Below, piece after piece: positions 27,228 through 38,039 of a stretch of DNA of 64,000 nt; positions within the stretch are counted from its first letter, which is position 1, and each line of letters begins with the position of its first letter. The notes beneath the pieces are model-generated. The model was not told the DNA's origin. It did no database searches and saw nothing but the letters and a program-made list of their open reading frames with translations. The position numbers and the translations under genes were made by a program. Source of the stretch: Fluviibacter phosphoraccumulans_A (lineage in GTDB: Bacteria; Pseudomonadota; Gammaproteobacteria; Burkholderiales; Rhodocyclaceae); assembly GCA_036287865.1 (NCBI GenBank), contig CP126743.1, forward strand, positions 1,426,001 through 1,490,000, given 5' to 3'.

Positions 27228-28237
27228 TCAATCGCTTGCCTCAGCGCGCTCTTCCAGCAGCGGCACCAGCTTCAAGAACACTTGTGCTGTGGCCACGGCA
27301 TCCGAATAGGCACTATGTCGATGTTCAATCGAGACGCCAAGCAAAGCCATACTCGACTCCAGACTATGGTGTACCTGATTGGGATAAGCCACCGCAGAGA
27401 GCAGCAATGTATCTATGACCTGTTGCCGAAAGATCACCCGACAACTCCCTTCCTTCATTTGCAGGAAGCGCATATCAAAGGCCACGTTATACCCCAAACA
27501 ACACGCTGCCTTCACAAAAACCATAAAACTCCGGCAACACCTGATTGATGGTTGGCTTGCCACGAACCTGTTCATCGCTAATCCCGTGAATCTTCTGGCT
27601 CTCGGGATTAATCGGACGCTGCGGATCAATTAACGCCTCAAAGGCCTCATCAGCACACACATATCCATCTGCCACACGCAAGGCACCGATCTGAATAATC
27701 TCGTCTCCCTGGTTTGGCTGCAAGCCGGTGGTCTCGGTATCAAACGCCGTATATACCAATGAACGTAATGGCTGATCCAGCACAGATGCCCCGGACGAAT
27801 GATCACACAGCGCCTGATAAATCGAACGATGCTCGGCGATTCTGGCCTCCACCTCATCAATCTTGTGATCGCGTTGATCGGCCAGGCGGTTCATCGCGCC
27901 GATCACCGCGCGTAGCTCCGGTGGGCCTTGCTCATCAACACGTAACTCCCGGTTGCTCGTTAGCATCACCGTGAGTTGCTCTGCAGTTGCCGCCATACCT
28001 GTTACATAGGCACGAAACAACGCATTGAGCATCGCAAACCCCAAAGCCAGCGCAATGAGCGTCAGAAATATCCCCAAGGGGAATAACTGCTGGAAGTAAT
28101 GGCTAAAGATGGCCCGGTGCTCTAACGTGCCTTCAGTCCAGGCGAATACGGCAACGCCTACAAATGGCCCCCGCCATTAGCAGAGAAAGAACCACACCGG
28201 CAATCAGATATCGTGTTCTGGCAGTAAGTTGGCCCAA
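27228..28237 (-). pseudogene. Membrane-anchored DnaQ-like 3'-5' exonuclease, two frameshifts
   Basis: Three frames join into one protein. A start at TTG 28235-28237, 7 bp after a GAGGAG Shine-Dalgarno, gives a first membrane helix (YLIAGVVLSLLMAGA). A frame change in a G/C run near 28170 leads to a second helix (FPLGIFLTLIALALGFAMLNAL) and then the exonuclease domain, with DEDD motif I in VYTAFDTETTGLQP. An extra G in a GGGG run near 27493 shifts the frame. Restoring it gives LFGYNVAFDMRFLQ and the terminal motif HSAYSDAVATAQVFLKL. The family pairs transmembrane anchors with a DNA polymerase III epsilon-like nuclease; its role is not established. Confidence 0.82.
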
Positions 28238-28271
28238 AGCACTTCTCCTCAAAAATTCCAGTAATCAATAA

Positions 28272-28754
28272 TCACGTCTTCTTCTGTCCGACATCCAGCA
28301 CCCAGCTCGCCCAATCCGCACCGAGCAGCATGGATACCGAAGCGACCATCGGCTCAACAACTGCCTTGAACGCCTCAACATCCTCATTATGGGCAGACAG
28401 AAAACCCTGACGCTCATTCCAGAACACACGATAGGCCGGAACACTGTGCCGATCATCTAGCGCATACATATCCATCAATACACGATGCTGGCCCCAGGCA
28501 TCGTTCTGAAAAAACTCATTGATCGCCGTTTTCTCCGGCATTTCCTTGAAAAAAGTGTAATCCTTTTCATCCGGATACTCGCGATTGTCTTCGGCATTAC
28601 CACGCAATGTAGACCGGGTCGGTCCCAGCGGCACGACTAACGACGTTCTGACAAGAATCCGGGTGTAGGTTTCAATCACTTCTGGAGACGGGTTCTCAAT
28701 GCCCATCTGTTTTGCCAAAAGCAAGGCTTGCTCTGCTACGGGTGTTGCCATCAT
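28272..28754 (-). CDS. Protein of unknown function
   Basis: An intact frame of 160 residues, with two adjacent ATGs; the second (28751) is better spaced from an AAGGA Shine-Dalgarno. It has no signal peptide or membrane helix. The sequence is acidic and rich in aromatic residues (YPDEKDYTFFKEMPEKTA, NEFFQNDAWGQHRVLMDMYAL, FWNERQGFL). I do not recognise a family. It lies 34 bp upstream of the exonuclease pseudogene on the same strand, and is divergent from the trpB-like gene. Confidence 0.7.
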   Translation of the reverse strand: MMATPVAEQALLLAKQMGIENPSPEVIETYTRILVRTSLVVPLGPTRSTLRGNAEDNREYPDEKDYTFFKEMPEKTAINEFFQNDAWGQHRVLMDMYALDDRHSVPAYRVFWNERQGFLSAHNEDVEAFKAVVEPMVASVSMLLGADWASWVLDVGQKKT

Positions 28755-28827
28755 CGTTCCTTAGTGTTTTGCATGTCCATTATGCGAGGTGGATAATGTG
28801 CGGATATCTAAATCAAGAGCACGACGC

Positions 28828-30192
28828 ATGACGCCACTACGCATTCATCTGGACCAGAACGAGATGCCAACGCACTGGTACAACATCGTGGCGGACATGC
28901 CGAACCATCCTTCAGCGCCCCTAGGCCCTGATGGCCAACCCGTCTCGCCGGAAATGATGGGCGCTATTTTCCCCGGCCCGATTCTGGAACAGGAAATGTC
29001 GGCTCAGCGCTGGATCGAAATACCGGAAGAAGTACGTCAGATTTATGCCATGTGGTGCCCCGCCCCACTCTGCCGCGCCCTCCGCCTCGAACATGCACTC
29101 GGCACACCGGCCAAGATCTACTACAAATACGAAGGCGTATCGCCTGCAGGGTCTCACAAGCCTAACTCGGCCGTGCCACAGGCTTATTACAACAAACTCG
29201 CCGGCACCAAGCGGCTGACTACTGAAACGGGCGCAGGCCAATGAGGTTCTTCCATCGCGTTTGCCGGCCAGATGTTTGGCCTGCCCGTACGCGTGTACAT
29301 AGTAAAGGTGAGCTACGAACAAAAGCCCTTCCGTCGTTCAATGATGCAAACCTGGGGCGCAGAAGTCTTTGCCAGCCCGACCAACATGACCAATGCCGGT
29401 CGCGCAGCACTGGTTGCTGATCCTAATTGCCAAGGCTCACTGGGACTCGCCATTTCGGAAGCGGTTGAAGAAGCCGCATCGCAAGCCGATACCTGCTACA
29501 CCCTCGGCTCAGTACTTAACCACATCATACTGCATCAAACCGTGATTGGTCTGGAAGCCAAGAAGCAATTTGAAAAAGCCGGCCTTTACCCGGATGTGCT
29601 CTTTTGGCCTTGCGGTGGCGGATCAAGCTTTGGCGGCATCGCCTTCCCATTCCTGGCCGACAAGGCCGCCGGTGATAAACGTGCCGCCAACCTGCGTTGC
29701 GTCGCTGTTGAACCGATCTCCTGCCCAACGCCCACCAAAGGGGCGTACGCCTATGACTATAGTGACGCCTCAGGTTATACCCCCATCATGAAGATGTACA
29801 CCCTGGGTCACGACTTCATGCCGCCAGGCATTCATGCGGGCGGTCTGCGTTATCACGGCGACTCGCCGCTGGTATCACAGCTCTTCCATGAAAAAATACT
29901 GGAAGCCATTGCCGTGCCCCAAGTCGCTACCTTTGAGGCCGGGGTTCAATTTGCCCGTGCCGAGGGCATTATTCCTGCTCCGGAATCGTGTCACGCCATT
30001 CGTGGCGCCATCGATGAAGGGTTGCGCTGCAAAGTAACCGGTGAAGAGAAGACCATCCTCATCGGCCTTACCGGCCACGGCCACTTCGATATGGCTTCGT
30101 ACGACAAATGCTTCTCGAACCAACTGGAAGACTTTGACTACCCGGCCGATGCCATTTCTGCTTCACTGGCCCATCTGCCTAAAGTGGGTTGA
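28828..30192 (+). pseudogene. TrpB2-type tryptophan synthase beta-like PLP enzyme, in-frame TGA
   Basis: ATG 28828 gives LRIHLDQNEMPTHWYNIVADMP, the N-terminus of the TrpB2 (TrpB-like) family. The PLP lysine is in SPAGSHKPNSAVPQAYYN. At 29242-29244 a TGA falls in TTETGAGQ*GSSIAFAGQMFG, where the family has a conserved Trp (GAGQWGSS). TGG to TGA explains it. The same frame continues to 30192 and keeps the PLP phosphate loop (CGGGSSFGG) and the C-terminal block (TGHGHFDMASYDKCF). Restored length is 454 residues. It is the only disruption seen in the gene. The normal product would make tryptophan from indole and serine or act on a related substrate. Confidence 0.9.
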
Positions 30193-30207
30193 TTTGAACC
30201 CAAGCGT

Positions 30208-30567
30208 ATGATCAACCTCAACCTTTTCACCGGCTCACTATCATTTATCGGGCTGCTCACCCTATCCAATGTCTTCATGACATTTGCTTGGTATGCGCAT
30301 CTCAAAAATCTCTCTGCCAAACCTTGGTGGATTGCCGTGCTGGTGAGTTGGTTGATTGCGCTGCTTGAGTACACGTTGCAAGTTCCGGCGAATCGTATTG
30401 GTTACCAGTACTTTTCCCTGGGTCAGCTCAAAATCGCTCAGGAAATTATTACGCTCAGTGTCTTTGTGCCGTTCGCTCTGTTCTACATGGATGAACCCTT
30501 CAAGACCGATTACCTCTGGGCTGGCTTGTGCCTTTTGTGGGCAGTCTATTTCATGTTCCGAAATTAA
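30208..30567 (+). CDS. DUF486 family small membrane protein
   Basis: A 119-residue protein with four predicted helices. It has the DUF486 features LSNVFMTFAWYAHLKNL, WLIALLEYTLQVPANRIGY and the C-terminal LWAGLCLLWAVYFMF. The family is distantly related to DMT transporters and has no assigned function. It begins 15 bp after the trpB-like gene and may share its transcript. Confidence 0.88.
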   Translation: MINLNLFTGSLSFIGLLTLSNVFMTFAWYAHLKNLSAKPWWIAVLVSWLIALLEYTLQVPANRIGYQYFSLGQLKIAQEIITLSVFVPFALFYMDEPFKTDYLWAGLCLLWAVYFMFRN

Positions 30568-30657
30568 TTCGCGAATCTACTAAGAGCCCTTATATTAAAA
30601 AGTAGCTAAGTATCTTTATTCTCTTAAGATAGAAAATCCATCGAAAGATGCTCACTT

Positions 30658-30978
30658 ATGAAAAAAATGTTGACTACCACTTTCTTGCTGCTCCCAATCT
30701 TAGCGATGGCACAGTCTTGGGGTGATACCTCGGACAATTCGGCTTCCTGGGGAGGTCGTACCGACGATCTGAACCCGATTGCACCACGCAATGTGCACAA
30801 GCTAGACCGCGAGCAGGCAAATCCATTAAACGACTCAGTCTTACCCAAACCCACCGTGGCCAATCCTTTCGATAGCAATGGCGTTTATATCGGTGAATCT
30901 CAGGTATTGACCGGCACGGGCGTTGACCGTTCTACGGGGATGACTACTCCAGATACCCCTAGAGATTCGGAAAACTAG
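30658..30978 (+). CDS. Small exported protein of unknown function
   Basis: A 106-residue protein with a signal peptide (KKMLTTTFLLLPILAMA, likely cut before QSWGD). The mature part is Asn/Asp/Pro-rich and has no recognised domain. It is convergent with the M50/HlyD pseudogene, and the two stop codons overlap within the palindrome CTAG (30975-30978). It is a possible accessory to the neighbouring export locus, but only position suggests this. Confidence 0.6.
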   Translation: MKKMLTTTFLLLPILAMAQSWGDTSDNSASWGGRTDDLNPIAPRNVHKLDREQANPLNDSVLPKPTVANPFDSNGVYIGESQVLTGTGVDRSTGMTTPDTPRDSEN

Positions 30979-33098
30979 AATCCGGCTTCCCGCACCAGGG
31001 TTGCCAGCGCGCCTCGGATCAGATCACCGATCAGCGATCTTGGCCAGGCGAGTATAACTACTCTGCCGCGGATGTAACCGGTAGAAATCGTCTTGCTCAG
31101 GAAACTGGCTTTGAGGCGCACACGGTAAACCGCCTGCTCCGGATAGGGCTTGTTATTCTGGATACACACCATCACCTGACCACCGGCGGCCGAGCCAAGT
31201 GCGACATCGCCGAGAATGCGGCTCGCATCACGATCAATGCTGGTAATACTCAGCCAGGCATCTGGCAAACCCGCAGCTTCCGGTACAAACCAACCCCATT
31301 TACCGTCATCGAGGCGACGCAAGTCGGATTCCTGTATGTAGGTATCAACGATCCACTGCTGATCATCAATAAAGCGCACCAGTTCCATGCCTTTCGGTAC
31401 CCACTCGCCGACAAAAAGATCCGGCTCCACATCAACGACCACCCCCTTGAACGGTGCTACCGGATTAAGGCGGCTCCGCTCCGCTTCTAGCTCATTGAGC
31501 TCCTGACGAGCGGCATCCAACTGCTCTTTAAGCACCCCCTTGCTGACGCATGGCTTCTACACTAAAGCCCGCCGAACCATGCTGGCGTTCCAGTGCTTCT
31601 ACTTTAATGCGCGCTTTTTGAATTTTTTGCAGCAGTTCCGGCGAACTCAGACTGATCAGCGGCCCACCGGCTTCGACAACACTCCCCCGTTCGGGCGGCA
31701 ATGTATCAACACGTGAAGCCTGATAGGCAACCACACTCAGGCTATGTTCCGGTTTAAGCATCCCCTGGCTGTTCACGGTAACGTCATAAGGCACGATCAG
31801 AATCGCAAGTCCGATCATCATCAGGTAAAAAGCGGGGCGGTGACGCACCACTGGCCCAATCGTGTCCCAGCGCTTACGCCAGACCTGAATCTCGGTCCAG
31901 ATTGGCATTAGGATGAAACACCAGATCTCCACTCCAAACAGCACAATGCCCAACACCTTGAAGAAATAGTGATAGACGAGCAGTGCGATCCCGAAGAACA
32001 CCACTAATCGGTAGAGCCAGGTGCCAAGCGCAAAAAGAATAAAAAACTGGTGCCAACCCTTGGTCAGCGGTTCAGGCGGCGATTCACCCAGACGAAAAAG
32101 CTGTTCTCGCAACCACCATCGAGTATAGACAAAGCTTTGAGCATGCAGATTGGGTTGTCCCAGAAAATCACACAACAAAAAGTAACCATCGAAGCGCATG
32201 AGCGGGCTAGCGTTAATGGCCATGGTCGCTACAATTGAAGTCGTTGCTAAAAAAAGGCGACGCCGCGAAAATGATCATCAGGTAACAACACCCATACAAG
32301 CAGCATCCAGGCCGCAACCACCAGTTCGGTCGCTATCCCCGCACCAGTGATCAGCAGGCGTTTGCGGTGGGAATTCAACTTCCAAGACTCGGTTACGTCG
32401 GTGTAAGCCATGGGCCACATCACCAAAAACGCAACACCCATGGCGGGCACTTTGCAGCCACAGCACTTTGCCATAAACGCATGGCCCAACTCATGGAGAA
32501 TCTTGATGGCAATCAACGCACCACCATAACCAAGCAATCCGTCAAGACTGAATGTATCAACCAATGTTGCTTGAAACACCGCCCATTGCCTAAACACGCC
32601 CCAAAGCCCTAGCAAGAAAACTAGACCAGTAAGCTTCAGAAAAGTAGGCTTAAACAAAAACTCTACATGCGGCAATATCGTGCTCAACCAGGCATCAGGC
32701 CGCCATAGAGGAACACGAAAGAATAGATAGCCATGCAAGAGTTTCTGCACCCAACTGGCATGGCGTGCAGTATGCCGTTCCGTAAACGTACTGGCATCTT
32801 GTGAGCCATGACGCTGAACAAGCTCATTGATCTCCAGAAATTCTAGCACGGGGATGATATCTTCGGATTCGATCTCTAGTAAAGTTTCTGCTCTGATCGC
32901 TTCACAGACAGCTTCGGCATTGCCTAGGGATAACCGAGAAACAATTTCAAACGCAACCCAGTCCAATTCAAAATGCAGATTTCGTGCAGGATCATGCAAT
33001 GTCCACGTTGGAGCGCCTTCAACCGGGGCCGGGCCCACGTGTAGCGTGAGATCTTCACGCAACTGCGGCCATGGTCTTTGTTGCTGCGCCTAAAACAT
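30975..33098 (-). pseudogene. PqqD-like / M50 metallopeptidase / HlyD fusion, broken three times
   Basis: The ATG at 33096-33098 is followed at codon 3 by a TAG (33090-33092; CAG to TAG restores MFQAQQQRPWPQ). The frame then has a PqqD-like N-terminal domain (WTLHDPARNLHFELDWVAFEIV), membrane helices and the M50 zinc motif HELGH (about residues 202-206). A T8-to-T7 loss near 32251 breaks GVAFF; restored, it runs into ATMAINASPLMRFDGYFLL, the second M50 metal-binding region. More helices and a lipoyl/HlyD barrel-sandwich segment follow (PPERGSVVEAGGPLISLSSPELL). An extra G near 31538 breaks RQQGVLKEQLDAARQE. Restored length is about 707 residues. It is the last gene of the adhesin export operon. 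Confidence 0.85.
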
Positions 33099-33106
33099 GG
33101 TCTCTG

Positions 33107-34659
33107 TCAGACCACTAGAAACTGTCTGACAGTTCCGATAGGTTTACGCAAAACCCAGTAGACTAATGGAACAAACTCCCCGGAAATCTTGGCCGTTCCC
33201 TTTAAACCCACATGCGGTGTGGCAGAGCCTGCATCGATTGTCGCACGCAAATGGTATGCGTAAGCCTCGTCCGGTCGCTGTAGTGCCTCATGTCCAATAA
33301 AACGTAACGTACCACCCACATGAGATAACGGTGTGACATTAAGATAAAGTGTCACTGGAGAATCTTTAGGCAAGTTAATCGCATCTCCTACGGGAACCCA
33401 AGCCTCAATCTCTACATCGCCCTCAGAGTCGCTACAACCATTACCTTCTCACCCGCAGCTACGGGCTTACCAATCCATTCAGACGGGTCATCAAAGAGCA
33501 CCACGCCTGGTCTCGGTGCTTTAATCTGAGCTTTCGCAATTAAATCCGGCCTCTACTTTACGTTCAGCGGCCTTGCCTTCTTGTGGCACTAACTGACTAC
33601 GGCTTTTGGCATCAGTGAGTGACTGCAAGGCACTTTGACGGTATTCGCTGGCAGCAATCTGAGTTTCCTGTTGCGCAACGTTGAAACGACTTGTCAATGT
33701 CGTCAGATCCAGACGAAATAGCGGTTGCCCCTCAGCAACTTGTTGGTAAAAAATTCATCGACTACACCCTCAATCGGTACACGAATGATCGCTGGATGCG
33801 CAGGCACCAACTCGGCCGGAGCCAGAACCGAAAGTCGAACCGGAAAGATCATAACAAATGCTACGATCCACTTAATTCGACGCCGCTTATCCGACCATAT
33901 GGCACGAACCTGGTCTTGTAATGCTTCTGATAGGCCACCTAACCCATGATCTTTAAAGATTGTTATCACCGGTTGGAATTTATCAACAAGCTTAGTACGT
34001 AAGCACTTTAAAACGTCAGGCCAGCGCCTCGGTTGTTGTATGAATTCCCTATAAAAATAGCCTGCTCCTACCTTTAGAGCTTGAACTTCTTCTTTGAGGG
34101 CAGCTTTATCGGGCAACGCATTTCGTATGAGGTTAATACCACGCGCTAACTCGCCATGTATCGTCGGCGCATGTAATTTAGTCCAAGCATGACTCCATAT
34201 GTCAAACCATTCAACCAGCAAGGCAATCTCGTGATCCTCCCATGGCATCTGTCGTGCAATAAGAAGACCGGCTTTATTTGGTTCTTGAGTCATCAAAGGC
34301 AACCAGATTGCCGAAGCCGGCAAGGCATCTCGCCATTCGATAATATCTGCTTCAGCCAGGAGATCCGGAGTCACGCGGATAGCTTCGGCCTGCGACGAGA
34401 GTTGACGGCAAACACCAGACAGCCACTGTATAAATGGCGCATTACGCTCAATCTTACTAACACCCGATTGTGCAACAATACCTTCGTCTTCAACCCAAAA
34501 CGCAGCAATCAAATACGACGATAGCTGATGAGATTGATTAACCAGCATAAACTGTAAAGCTGCAGCACTTTCTGAATAGCGAGCAAGCCTTGCCAGTTCA
34601 ATCAGCTTAAATAGACGGGTTTGCGCTTCCTCATGATGCGGAATTTCGGGCTGCGTCAT
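33107..34659 (-). pseudogene. Second HlyD-type adaptor with a GAF-like N-terminal region, three frameshifts
   Basis: The ATG at 34659 starts 3 bp after the adhesin stop. The first 200 residues resemble a GAF-like sensor (LFKLIELARLARYSESAAAL, SAIWLPLMTQEPNKAGLLIA). A membrane helix follows (WIVAFVMIFPVRLSVLAPAE), then a barrel-sandwich half (HPAIIRVPIEGVVDEFF). A missing T in an A/T run at 33748-33753 breaks the frame; restored it reads YQQVAEGQPLFRLDLTTL. An extra T near 33543 and a missing base near 33431 are needed to reach IAKAQIKAPRPGVVLFDDP, then DSEGDVEIEAWVPVGDAI and the end. Restored length is about 518 residues. The stop lies 8 bp before the M50 gene. Confidence 0.82.
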
Positions 34660-37600
34660 AATCTATGAACGTAGCCGAATGGCATTGTTAAATTGTGCGG
34701 TCAGCGACTGCTTACCAACAAAGCTAAGTTTGTCTGACCCCGATCTAATCTTGAAATTAGTTTCAGCTTTGCCCCCAACACGATCACGTGCTTCAATTTT
34801 GATATCGACCGGTTTATTAACGCTAGCTGGGACGGTAGCTGTGAGTTTTCCGGTAGCTGCGTCAAGCTTCACCCACGAAGGCAACGGCGTGCCATCCTTT
34901 TGAGTTGCAATTAACTCAACCGCGCCCTGGCCACCCAGAAATGTACCTGCTGGTAATTGATAGTCAATCTTTCCATTGATACCTGGAGCGGCATCCGGTG
35001 GCGTTAGTGTATTTCTTAACCCACTCTCTGCGATTTTTGGTTGAGATATTGGATTATCGGTATGTTTATTGTTAAATTCAGATTCGGGTGAACGAGCCTG
35101 AGCTAGCGCATCAACTTTTGGCTGAATAAATCGAGCAGCTGTGGCAATTTGCCCAATCGGAGCAGAGCCTTTTCGACCACCACGCTTAATTTCCTCGTCA
35201 TCGATTGCCTCAGATCCAACGAATGCCTTAGGCAATTCAGATATAGCGGCTGTGCCTGTAATCGTATCGTTTTTACCAAGAATCGTAATAGTCACAACCT
35301 GGTCGACATAGGCACCAAAATCGTCTGTGACGCGTATTACATAACGCACCACAGCAGACTCACCATCTGCCAATTGCTTAGTAGCGGCCTTAGAATCGTC
35401 AAGAACGTAAGCCCAGGCTCCCGTTGCAGCGTTCACAGAAATTGTGCCATATGTTTCATCTGGAATCCCAACTACGGACCAGCGTTGAGTTGCGCCAAGG
35501 TCAATATCGGATGCGGCCAGCCGTCCTGTTGTAACCGCTACACCGGCTACAGCGTTTGTGTTCTCTACAACCACACCAATGCGATCTGACTCAATATTCG
35601 TCACCACGGGAGTATCTGTAGTGCCAACAATTGTGATCGTTAGAACCGCATGATCAACAGATGAACCATCGGTAAGTGTGTAGTTAAAGGATTCAGTGAG
35701 GATATCACCTTCGTTTAACCGTTCTACTAAAGGGTTACCCTGATCTATACGGTAAACATACGAACCATCAGCATTCAACGTTAATAAGCCATAGATCCCT
35801 GCCAAAGGATTACCCAAAGCGCCTAGATACCCTGTATTCTCACCAGCACCTAAACGAACAGCAGTTACTGACAATGGGTCGTTTTCATTGTCAGTATCGT
35901 TATCAAGCACATTTCCAATGGCGTTATAACCATTAGAGGCATTATTTGCGCCACCAAGCTCCTTGGCGGTAGCTGTATCGTCATACCCAACCGGCGGCAA
36001 ATTCACTTTAACGCCAGCGGTTGACGGGGTACCTGTCAATGGCCAAACGCCAGGATTTTCCGCCAAATCTGTGATGTTGCTACCCGCGGGAAAATTTATA
36101 TGGCTACCCAGCGTCACCCCATCATTATCAACATCACCAGTTACAAGAAGGTACCGGAACACAAGGGTCGAAGAGTCGGTTGAACCTGGTGTGTCATAAA
36201 TCTGAACAAACTCTAGTTGTCGAACTACGGAACCAATGGTTAGGTCAATGGTTGGCGTACCATTAACAATAGCCTTCTCTGAAAGTACAACTTTGAATTC
36301 CAGATGCTGCCCAGCATGATAAAATCCATTCGCTGGAACAAGCACACTGGTAATAAATGGTGCAACGGTCTCTCGAATAACGCTAATACTTGCGGCTGCT
36401 AAAGACCCTGTAAGCGTATCTGTCTACTCTGTTCCACTATCCTGGATTACCGCAAGGGTTAATACTTGCGTCGCAATAGTGAATGCTGGTTTGTCATTTC
36501 TGTAATAAATTGTTGCCAATAGTAACTGTGCATCCGAAACAGAAATGAAAGATGCAAATTCCAGCTGAATCGTAGCCGTTGTTCCACTCATGGTAACTGC
36601 TGCGGTTCCGCCTGAAACAACACTAGCACCAAAGGCGCTGGAACCATCAGTCAAGCTAATCCAGGAATTAAGGACCTGCAACTTTTCGTCACCAGCGTCA
36701 GAAACGTTAGTCAGCGTGAAAGTTAGGCTTTTAACCTGGTCTGTAGTCTCTACCAGATTCAGCGATACAGGCGAGTTAAACACCTGAACCGCATTACCTC
36801 GATATGAAGTATCCGTAGGGTTTAGTGCAGTTGGTGCGACCGTAAGTATTGGTGTGTCGTTCGTGCCTGTGATCGTGACGGTGACGGTCTGGGTATCGCT
36901 GCCGCTCGAGCTGTCTGTCGCCTTAACCGTATAGGTCAACGTCAGCGTCTCTCCAGCCGCCAAGTACTCGCTGCCGGAGTTAAAGCTCCAGTTGATGGTG
37001 CCTGTGGTCGTGCTGTTACTAATGACGTTCCCAACATCCACCGTCAACATTGCCAGCAATGCTGCATTGTTGCTCGGCAAGCTCGTCGTTGTGCCACTCG
37101 CCACAACGCTATAAACACTCGGTGCCACGGTGTTCGTCGTATCTACGTCTGCCACGCTCAGGGTGCTACTTGATGTCAGACCTGCATTCGTTTCGGTCAG
37201 ACATGCACTCGCACTGTTACCCGCCCCTACCGTAATATCCGGCACATCGTTCGTGCCCGTAATCGTGATCGTCACATTTGCTATGCCAGTATCCGTCGCA
37301 GTATGGCTGTTATCAACTGCAGTAACTGCATATGTCAACGTGAGCGTTTCTCCAGCTGCTAGGAAATCGATATCCAAAGAAGCCGCATCATATGACCAGC
37401 TTGCAGTCCCCGAAACGCCCCCAGGATATGGGCCTAAAATGAAAGTACCTGATGACAAATTAGTTATTTGTGTAGGCGTTAAGCTTCCGCCACTCCACGA
37501 AACATTTGAGAATGTGGCAGACAACTGAACAGAGTCAATAGCATCCAAGTCGGAATAAGTTACCGTACCGGTTTTTGATATCGTTTGTGCTGATGCAGAA

Positions 37601-38039
37601 GCAGCTTCGGTATCAGTAGCGTTTATAACAGTTAAAGTTGGCCGGTCATTCGTGCTGATAATTATGATGGTTACATCTTGTGATGAACTATTGCTTGATG
37701 GATCAGAGACTGTAATTGTTGAAACAAATATTACTTGCTCACCAACAGCTAAAAAATCTACTTCTGATTCTGCGACAGAATAGTCCCATGTAATCACGCC
37801 GGGTGAAACGCTAGAACCTGATGATGGGTTAATAGACAAGCCTCTTTCAAACGCAAGAATCTGTGATGAGTCTAGCGCAAATGCAGTTGTTCCATCAGCT
37901 CTCATCCCAACCATAGATTGACTGATAAGCGTTACAACGCATCCAGAAACTAGTGAGCAAGACCGAACCTGAGTCTGTAAGCAACGCACCTTCAGTTATT
38001 GATCCAGCGGTATCAATTGAACTTAAGACAAAAGGATCA

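Noticed and set aside
28200..31000. Second copy of the tRNA-Ser 3' end as an island attachment site
   Set aside because: I looked for the T-arm and acceptor sequence near the left end of the export locus and found none. A computed search could still find a degenerate one.
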